Positions 6,832 through 11,291 of a stretch of DNA of 11,291 nucleotides are shown here, one piece after another. Below the pieces are notes generated by a model. That model saw nothing but the letters and a program-made list of their open reading frames with translations. It was not told the origin of the DNA and ran no database searches. Each line of letters starts with the position of its first letter. Positions within the stretch are counted from its first letter, which is position 1. This stretch comes from Oscillospiraceae bacterium (lineage in GTDB: Bacteria; Bacillota_A; Clostridia; Oscillospirales; Oscillospiraceae): assembly GCA_021771675.1 (NCBI GenBank), contig JAETOP010000117.1, forward strand, positions 1 to 11,291. The letters are read 5' to 3'. Made by a program: the position numbers and the translations under genes.

Positions 6832-6838
6832 GAAGGAG
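6832..6838 (+). promoter_or_regulatory. Ribosome binding site for the M24 peptidase gene
   Basis: GAAGGAG lies 8 nt before the ATG at 6847 but only 2 nt before the in-frame ATG at 6841. This favours 6847 and rules out the in-frame TTG at 6802, which lies in the repeat array. Confidence 0.75.
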
Positions 6839-6846
6839 CGATGACC

Positions 6847-7893
6847 ATGGAATCCATTTCCCGCCTGGTAGACAGGCTGAATCAGCAGAATCTGGACGCC
6901 GCCCTGGTGTCCGACCCCAATGCCATCCGCTATTTTACCGGAACTCAGTTCGCCCCCGGGGAACGGCTGCTGGCACTGGTGGTGAAGAAAACCGGTCAGA
7001 CCCGGTTATTCCTCAACATTCTCTTCCCCTATAATGGGAACCAGGAGGTAACCTGGTTCTCCGATGCCCAGGACGGCGTGGAGCTGCTCTCCCGGGAGCT
7101 CACAGGCACCGTGGCCGTGGACAAGAATTTCCCCGCCCGGTTCCTGCTGGCCTTGCAGGCGAAGGCCCCGGCGCTGAAGCTGGTGGTGGGCACGGTGATG
7201 GACGAGGTGAAGGCCATTAAAACAGAGCGGGAGCAGGAAAAGATGCTCCGGGCCTCCCAGGTCAACGACACCGTCATGGCCCAGGTGGCAAAGCTCATCC
7301 AGGTGGGCAAATCCGAAGCCCAGCTCCGGGATGAGATCGATGCGCTGTTCCGTCAGGTGTCCCAGGGCAATTCCTTCGACACCATCGTGGCCTACGGCGA
7401 CCACGCCGCCGACCCCCACGGCATCCCCGGCGACCGGAAGCTGAAAGAGGGCGAGGCCGTGGTGGTGGACATGGGCTGCGTCGTGGACGGCTTTTGCAGC
7501 GACATGACCCGCACCTTCTTCGTGGGGGAGAACACCGAGCAGGAGCTCTATGACACCGTGCTCCGGGCCAACCTGGCGGGCATCGCCGCCGTGAAGCCGG
7601 GCATTCCCTTCTCTCACATCGACCGGGCCGCCCGGCAGGTCATCGAGGAGGCGGGCTATGGGGAGTATTTCATCCACCGGCTGGGCCACGGCATCGGCAT
7701 GGAGGTTCACGAGCCCTTTGACGTCTCCGCCACCGACGAGGTGATCGTACAGGAGGGCATGTGCTTCTCCATTGAGCCGGGCATCTACATCCCCGGCCGG
7801 GTGGGCATCCGGATCGAGGATCTGGTCTGCGTCACGGGCGATGGCTGCAAGGTACTCAACGCCTACCCCAAGAATCAGGAAGTCATTTCATAA
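6847..7893 (+). CDS. M24-family Xaa-Pro aminopeptidase/dipeptidase
   Basis: The 348-residue cytoplasmic metallopeptidase belongs to the M24 (pita-bread) family and probably removes a residue before proline in short peptides. Residues about 1-125 form the creatinase-type N-domain (DAALVSDPNAIRYFTG). The rest is the catalytic domain with all five metal ligands: D208 and D219 (VDMGCV to CSDMTRTF, 11 apart), H281 (LGHGIG), E310 (SIEPGIYIPG) and E324 (RIEDLV). H288 (MEVHEP) is the usual second active-site histidine. The length fits the short bacterial PepP/PepQ-like group. Xaa-Pro aminopeptidase and Xaa-Pro dipeptidase cannot be told apart here. It is the first gene of operon 2, 12 nt before the transporter. 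Its proximal upstream DNA consists of 7-bp repeats, so its transcription start is unclear. Confidence 0.9.
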   Translation: MESISRLVDRLNQQNLDAALVSDPNAIRYFTGTQFAPGERLLALVVKKTGQTRLFLNILFPYNGNQEVTWFSDAQDGVELLSRELTGTVAVDKNFPARFLLALQAKAPALKLVVGTVMDEVKAIKTEREQEKMLRASQVNDTVMAQVAKLIQVGKSEAQLRDEIDALFRQVSQGNSFDTIVAYGDHAADPHGIPGDRKLKEGEAVVVDMGCVVDGFCSDMTRTFFVGENTEQELYDTVLRANLAGIAAVKPGIPFSHIDRAARQVIEEAGYGEYFIHRLGHGIGMEVHEPFDVSATDEVIVQEGMCFSIEPGIYIPGRVGIRIEDLVCVTGDGCKVLNAYPKNQEVIS

Positions 7894-7897
7894 GGAG
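7892..7897 (+). promoter_or_regulatory. Ribosome binding site for the NSS transporter
   Basis: AAGGAG overlaps the TAA stop of the peptidase gene and lies 8 nt before the ATG at 7906. This makes the in-frame GTG at 7897 an unlikely start. Confidence 0.8.
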
Positions 7898-7905
7898 TGG
7901 AGCTT

Positions 7906-9384
7906 ATGCAAACACGGGAAACCTTCAGCTCCCGGCTGGGATTCATTCTGGTATCCGCCGGGTGCGCCGTGGGAATCGGAAATGTCTGGAAATTCCCCTA
8001 CATCTGCGGCAAATTCGGCGGCGCCGCCTTTATCCTCATTTATCTGCTGTTTTTGGCCATTTTGGGGTTCCCCATTTTGGTGTGTGAATTTGCCGTAGGC
8101 CGGAGCAGCCGGAAAAGCTGCGCCGCCTCCTTCCAGATTCTGGAGCCGGAGGGCAGCCAGTTCCACCGCTACGGCGTGCTGGGAATGCTGGGCAATGTGC
8201 TGCTGATGATGTTCTACACCACCGTGGCCGGGTGGATGATGTGCTATTTCTGGAAATGTCTCGTGGGAGACTTCTCCGTCCCCCTGACCACCGACCAGGT
8301 GGCCGCCCAGTTCGGCGCTCTCACCGATGATCCCCTCAGGATGCTCTTCTGGGCCGTGCTGGCCACGGTGCTCTCCTTCGGTATCTGCGCCCTGGGCGTG
8401 GTGAAGGGCGTGGAGCGGATCACCAAGGTGATGATGACGGGAATGCTGGCGCTGATCGTGGTGCTGGCCGTCCACTCCCTGACCCTCCCGGGGGCCATGG
8501 AGGGCGTTAAATTCTACCTGATTCCAAATTTCGGAGCCATGGCAGAGCAGGGCGTGGGCAACGTGATCTTTGCCGCCATGAGCCAGGCCTTCTTCACCCT
8601 GAGTCTGGGCATCGGAGCCATGGCCATCTTCGGCAGCTACAAGGAGAAAAGCGCCTCGCTGTCCGGGGATGCTCTCAGCGTCACCATTCTGGACACCTTC
8701 GTGGCGCTGATGGCTGGCCTGATCATCATTCCCGCCTGCTTCAGCTTCGGCATTGAGCCGGACGCGGGCCCCTCTCTGATTTTTATCACCCTGCCCAATG
8801 TGTTCAATCAGATGGCCGGGGGCCGGATTTGGGGCACATTGTTCTTCCTGTTCATGTCCTTCGCCGCCATCTCCACGGTGATCGCCGTGTTTGAGAACAT
8901 TCTGGCCTGCTCCATGGATCTGTGGAAGTGGAGTCGGAAAAAGTCAGTGCTTGTGAACCTGATTGCCATTACCCTGCTGAGCGTCCCCTGTGTGCTGGGC
9001 TTCAATGTGCTCTCCGGCTTCCAGCCTCTGGGCCCCGGTTCCGGGGTTTTGGACTTGGAGGACTTCCTGGTCTCCAACAACCTGCTGCCCCTGGGTTCGC
9101 TGGTGTATCTGGCCTTCTGCGTCAGCCGCCGGGGCTGGGGCTGGGACAATTTCCTGGCAGAGGCGGACACCGGCAAGGGGCTGCGCTTCCCCGGATGGCT
9201 GCGCCGGTACATGACCTGGGCGCTGCCCGTCATTGTGGTGGTAATCTATTTGAAAGGCTACTGGGATATGTTCGCTGGAAAGGGGCCGGGGTATCTGATT
9301 CCCTGGCTCATCGTGGCCGCCGCCTTCTTAGCCCTGATCGGGTGGATTGTCTTCGGAAAAGCGAAAGGAGCTTCCCATGCCTGA
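7906..9384 (+). CDS. Neurotransmitter:sodium symporter (NSS/SNF) family transporter
   Basis: The 492-residue inner-membrane protein has about twelve hydrophobic segments and is probably a Na+-driven importer of amino acids or related amines. The family signature is plain: TM1 has SAGCAVGIGNVWKFP (N26 equals the Na1-site Asn of LeuT), the TM2 region is GGAAFILIYLLFL, and TM6 has AFFTLSLGIGA with T231 at the Na1 position. TM8 has A320, S323 and T324 where LeuT has the Na2 ligands Ala, Thr and Ser. The TM1 gate Arg of LeuT is Lys here, and LeuT Asn21 is Cys, so the substrate pocket differs. Two C-terminal segments (YMTWALPVIVVVIYL and IPWLIVAAAFLALIGW) suggest a 12-TM form rather than an 11-TM Tyt1-like form. 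It sits between a Xaa-Pro peptidase and an esterase, consistent with uptake of a compound one of them processes. The substrate is not predictable. Confidence 0.92.
   Translation: MQTRETFSSRLGFILVSAGCAVGIGNVWKFPYICGKFGGAAFILIYLLFLAILGFPILVCEFAVGRSSRKSCAASFQILEPEGSQFHRYGVLGMLGNVLLMMFYTTVAGWMMCYFWKCLVGDFSVPLTTDQVAAQFGALTDDPLRMLFWAVLATVLSFGICALGVVKGVERITKVMMTGMLALIVVLAVHSLTLPGAMEGVKFYLIPNFGAMAEQGVGNVIFAAMSQAFFTLSLGIGAMAIFGSYKEKSASLSGDALSVTILDTFVALMAGLIIIPACFSFGIEPDAGPSLIFITLPNVFNQMAGGRIWGTLFFLFMSFAAISTVIAVFENILACSMDLWKWSRKKSVLVNLIAITLLSVPCVLGFNVLSGFQPLGPGSGVLDLEDFLVSNNLLPLGSLVYLAFCVSRRGWGWDNFLAEADTGKGLRFPGWLRRYMTWALPVIVVVIYLKGYWDMFAGKGPGYLIPWLIVAAAFLALIGWIVFGKAKGASHA
9364..9370 (+). promoter_or_regulatory. 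Ribosome binding site inside the transporter's 3' end
   Basis: AAAGGAG lies within the last codons of the transporter gene, 6 nt before the esterase ATG at 9377. It selects this ATG over the in-frame upstream codon at 9347. Confidence 0.8.
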
Positions 9385-10927
9385 ACAATTTTACTGCGGC
9401 CAGAATGGCCCCATCGTACAAACCAAAGCCGGAGAGCTGCGGGGATTCCTTTCGGAGGGAACCTATACCTTCCATGGCATTCCCTACGCCACGGCAAAGC
9501 GGTTCCATCAGCCGGAGCCGGTGAAGCCCTGGAAGGGCGTGAAGGATGCCCTGGCCTACGGCTATGTGTGCCCCCTTCTGAAGCAGGACGAGCCCAGCAA
9601 TGAAGTGATGATTCCCCACCGCTACTGGCCTATGAGCGAAAACTGCCAAAGCCTGAATATCTGGACCCAATCTCTGGATGCCAAAAAACCGGTGATGGTC
9701 TGGCTCCACGGGGGCGGCTTCTTCGCAGGCTCCTCCATTGAGCAGGTGGCCTACGATGGCAAAAACCTCAGCCGCTACGGCGACGTGGTGGTGGTGACCC
9801 TGAATCACCGGCTGAACATCCTGGGCTATCTGGATCTGTCCCCCTTTGGGGAGGAATACGAAAACTCTGCCAATGCAGGCACCGCCGACATGGTTGCGGC
9901 CCTGAAATGGATTCACGATAACATCGCCGCTTTCGGCGGCGACCCGGAGAACGTAACCCTCTTCGGCCAGTCCGGCGGCGGCATGAAGGTCTGGACCCTG
10001 ATGCAGACTCCCGCTGCTGACGGCCTGTTCCACAAGGGCATCGTCCAGAGCGGCGTTATCCGGGATTTCTCCCGGGAGTGCAGCGGCTCCAACGGCGCCC
10101 AGATCGTCAATGCCCTCATGAAAGAGCTGAAGCTGAAAAAGGTGAAGCAGCTGGAAACCGTCCCCTATCCCCTGCTGGCCCAGGCCTATCTGAAGGTGGC
10201 TCCGCAACTGCAAGAGCAGGGCTTCTACGTCGGCGGAAATCCCAAAGCTGACAAATACTTCCTGGGTGATCCGCTGGAAGTGGGCTTCCGGGAGGAGGCT
10301 AAAAAAATCCCCATTCTCATCGGCACGGTGCTGGGGGAGTTCAGTTTCCTGCCCGCCCTGCCGGAAAAGGTCAAAAACAGCAGCAAGACCGTGGCCGCTC
10401 TGATGGAAAAGCGCTACGGCAGCCACGCCGACCAGATGGCAACCCTCTTCGCCCAGACCTATCCGGATAAGCACCCCAGCGACGCACTGTTCGTGGACTC
10501 CCTGTTCCGGGGCCCCACCATTGATTTCGTGGCCCTGAAATCCCGCTGCCCGGACAGTCCCACCTATTCCTACCTGTTCACCTACACCTTCCCCTATGAC
10601 GACGGCCACATTGCCTGGCATTGCAGCGAAATCCCCTTCGTGTTCCATAATACGGGTCTTGTGAGCGTGTGCCAGAACGGCAAGGTCACAGAGCGCCTGG
10701 AGCAGCAGCTCAGCGATGCCTGGCTGAATTTCGCCCGCACCGGCACCCCCGCCGCCCCAAATCTGCCCGCCTGGCCTCCCTGTCAGGAGGGGGATGAGGC
10801 CTGCATGATCTTCGACGAGCACTGCCGTCTGGTTCACAACCACGACCATGCCCTGGTAGAGCTGCACACCCTGGTCACCTCCGCTCTTGGCCCGGGGCAG
10901 GGGGAAAAGCAGAAGATTCAGCACTGA
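9377..10927 (+). CDS. Type-B carboxylesterase (alpha/beta hydrolase)
   Basis: The 516-residue protein belongs to the carboxylesterase/para-nitrobenzyl esterase family, which cleaves carboxylic esters. There is no signal peptide, so it is cytoplasmic. Family marks, in order, are RGFLSEGTYTFHGIPYA near the N-terminus, the oxyanion loop WLHGGGFFAGS (109-119), the nucleophile elbow FGQSGGG with S199, E321 in GTVLGEFSF, and H415 in AWHCSEIPFVF. These form a Ser-Glu-His triad. The C-terminal DAWLNFARTGTP is also typical. The length is close to that of pNB esterases. The gene starts inside the transporter gene (8-nt overlap), so the two are probably translated together. The natural ester is unknown; an ester imported by the adjacent symporter is possible but only inferred. 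A strong hairpin follows 11 nt after the stop. Confidence 0.9.
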   Translation: MPEQFYCGQNGPIVQTKAGELRGFLSEGTYTFHGIPYATAKRFHQPEPVKPWKGVKDALAYGYVCPLLKQDEPSNEVMIPHRYWPMSENCQSLNIWTQSLDAKKPVMVWLHGGGFFAGSSIEQVAYDGKNLSRYGDVVVVTLNHRLNILGYLDLSPFGEEYENSANAGTADMVAALKWIHDNIAAFGGDPENVTLFGQSGGGMKVWTLMQTPAADGLFHKGIVQSGVIRDFSRECSGSNGAQIVNALMKELKLKKVKQLETVPYPLLAQAYLKVAPQLQEQGFYVGGNPKADKYFLGDPLEVGFREEAKKIPILIGTVLGEFSFLPALPEKVKNSSKTVAALMEKRYGSHADQMATLFAQTYPDKHPSDALFVDSLFRGPTIDFVALKSRCPDSPTYSYLFTYTFPYDDGHIAWHCSEIPFVFHNTGLVSVCQNGKVTERLEQQLSDAWLNFARTGTPAAPNLPAWPPCQEGDEACMIFDEHCRLVHNHDHALVELHTLVTSALGPGQGEKQKIQH

Positions 10928-10938
10928 GTATACGTTAA

Positions 10939-10978
10939 CCGCCCCCTCCAAATCGGAGGGGGCGGCGTCTATTCTGTC
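10939..10978 (+). terminator. Intrinsic-type terminator hairpin of operon 2
   Basis: CCGCCCCCTCC (10939-10949) and GGAGGGGGCGG (10955-10965) form a perfect 11-bp stem around the 5-nt loop AAATC. The following CGTCTATTCTGTCT is only moderately T-rich. It lies 11 nt past the esterase stop. The very GC-rich stem supports termination despite the weak T-run. Confidence 0.75.
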
Positions 10979-10996
10979 TATGGGCGCTGGCTGACG

Positions 10997-11116
10997 TTTT
11001 TCGGGCGGGACGTTGAACGGAACCAGGCGACGGTTTCTGAGCGAAGGCTCCCGAAGTGTAAGGGGAGCCTTCTTCAGAAGCCTTTACCTAATTCCATTCA
11101 ACGAAGTGCCGAAAAA
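10997..11116. repeat. 120-nt imperfect palindrome, MITE-like or structured element
   Basis: The outer arms are TTTTTCGG plus CGTTGAACGGAA (10997-11022) against TTCCATTCAACG plus CCGAAAAA (11092-11116), with small unpaired parts between. Inside, AGG and GGTTTCTGAG pair with CTTCAGAAGCC and CCT, leaving one internal loop. The innermost stem GAAGGCTCCC (11043-11052) / GGGAGCCTTC (11063-11072) is a perfect 10 bp with a 10-nt loop. The whole segment therefore folds back on itself. It contains no coding frame of note. A small non-autonomous mobile element is most likely; a structured RNA is an alternative. Confidence 0.6.
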
Positions 11117-11139
11117 TGTGCCGCACTGCCCTTTTCTGC

Positions 11140-11197
11140 GTAGGGGAGGCTATTAGCCTCCCGCTAGGTAACATATTTTGAGTATTCCGGTGAATGG
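11140..11197 (-). repeat. 58-nt interspersed repeat with terminal palindrome, copy 3
   Basis: On the minus strand this copy begins CCATTCACCGGAATACTC (from 11197) and ends in the same 25-nt palindromic block (11164 to 11140) as the other copies. It aligns without gaps to 6660-6717 and 10-67. It faces copy 4, which starts 97 nt past this block. Confidence 0.9.
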
Positions 11198-11261
11198 AGC
11201 CGAAAAATGGAAAATGATACGGATTTGCCTGACTTGGTGCCGCTTTTGGGGATTGTTCTGC

Positions 11262-11286
11262 GCGGGAGGCTAATAGCCTCCCCTAC
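11262..11286 (+). repeat. 25-nt palindromic repeat, copy 4 (short form)
   Basis: The block is identical to the palindromic ends at 43-67 and 6693-6717, but the 33 nt before it do not match the extended repeat. With the inverted block at 11140-11164 it forms an inverted pair around 97 nt. It ends 5 nt before the window edge, so any downstream extension is unseen. Confidence 0.85.
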
Positions 11287-11291
11287 AGTAG

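Larger units (their letters stand above)
10979..11291. other. Gene-free 3' region made of repeats
   Basis: No gene was found after the operon 2 terminator. The region holds the 120-nt imperfect hairpin, two oppositely oriented palindromic repeats and about 100 nt of unremarkable DNA between them. A word of 11 nt, GCCGAAAAATG, occurs at both 11108-11118 and about 11199-11209, just past the hairpin and just past the extended end of copy 3. Confidence 0.7.

Noticed and set aside
6802..6846. Upstream TTG start extending the M24 peptidase by 15 residues
   Set aside because: The extension is encoded by the 7-bp repeat array, has no ribosome site, and precedes the strong GAAGGAG that fits the ATG at 6847.

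Overview
The window comes from a GC-rich Firmicute, most likely a gut Oscillospiraceae-type organism. This is inferred from the strong AGGAGG-type ribosome sites, high GC content, Gram-positive wall-binding repeats, membrane-anchored foldase-like proteins and a bacterial-type Na+-coupled NSS transporter. The genus cannot be fixed by reading alone. Seven genes are found, all on the + strand, in two apparent operons, separated and flanked by repeat-rich intergenic DNA.

Operon 1 (270-6586) follows a good sigma-A-type promoter with an extended -10 (208-236). Its first gene encodes a membrane-anchored protein with about twelve cell-wall-binding repeats and a VanY-type D,D-carboxypeptidase domain. 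Two adjacent paralogues follow (1639-3738 and 3747-5852). Each has one N-terminal membrane anchor, a PrsA/SurA-like region with a parvulin prolyl isomerase domain, a C39-like papain-fold cysteine peptidase domain and a C-terminal four-cysteine knuckle. A HAD-superfamily hydrolase (5849-6586) is joined to the second paralogue by an ATGA stop/start overlap. The first three products should act outside the membrane on the wall or on exported peptides; the HAD protein is cytoplasmic.

Operon 2 (6847-10927) encodes an M24 Xaa-Pro-type metallopeptidase, a 12-TM neurotransmitter:sodium symporter family transporter and a type-B carboxylesterase. The spacing is very tight (12 nt, then an 8-nt overlap), and a strong GC-rich hairpin (10939-10965) ends the operon. 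The set suggests import and breakdown of an amino-acid-related substrate, but the substrate cannot be named.

The intergenic DNA is the least explained part. A 58-nt repeat ending in a near-perfect palindrome (core GGGAGGCTAATAGCCTCCC) occurs three times, and its 25-nt palindromic end a fourth time. Upstream of both operons it is followed by arrays of 7-bp units of two types, ATTCCTA-like then ATCTCGT-like. An opposite-strand array of the first type forms the last codons and stop of the HAD gene. Past the terminator, a region of about 120 nt (10997-11116) folds along its full length into an imperfect hairpin, with the look of a small non-coding mobile or structured element. No RNA gene, CRISPR array, transposase or phage gene was seen.
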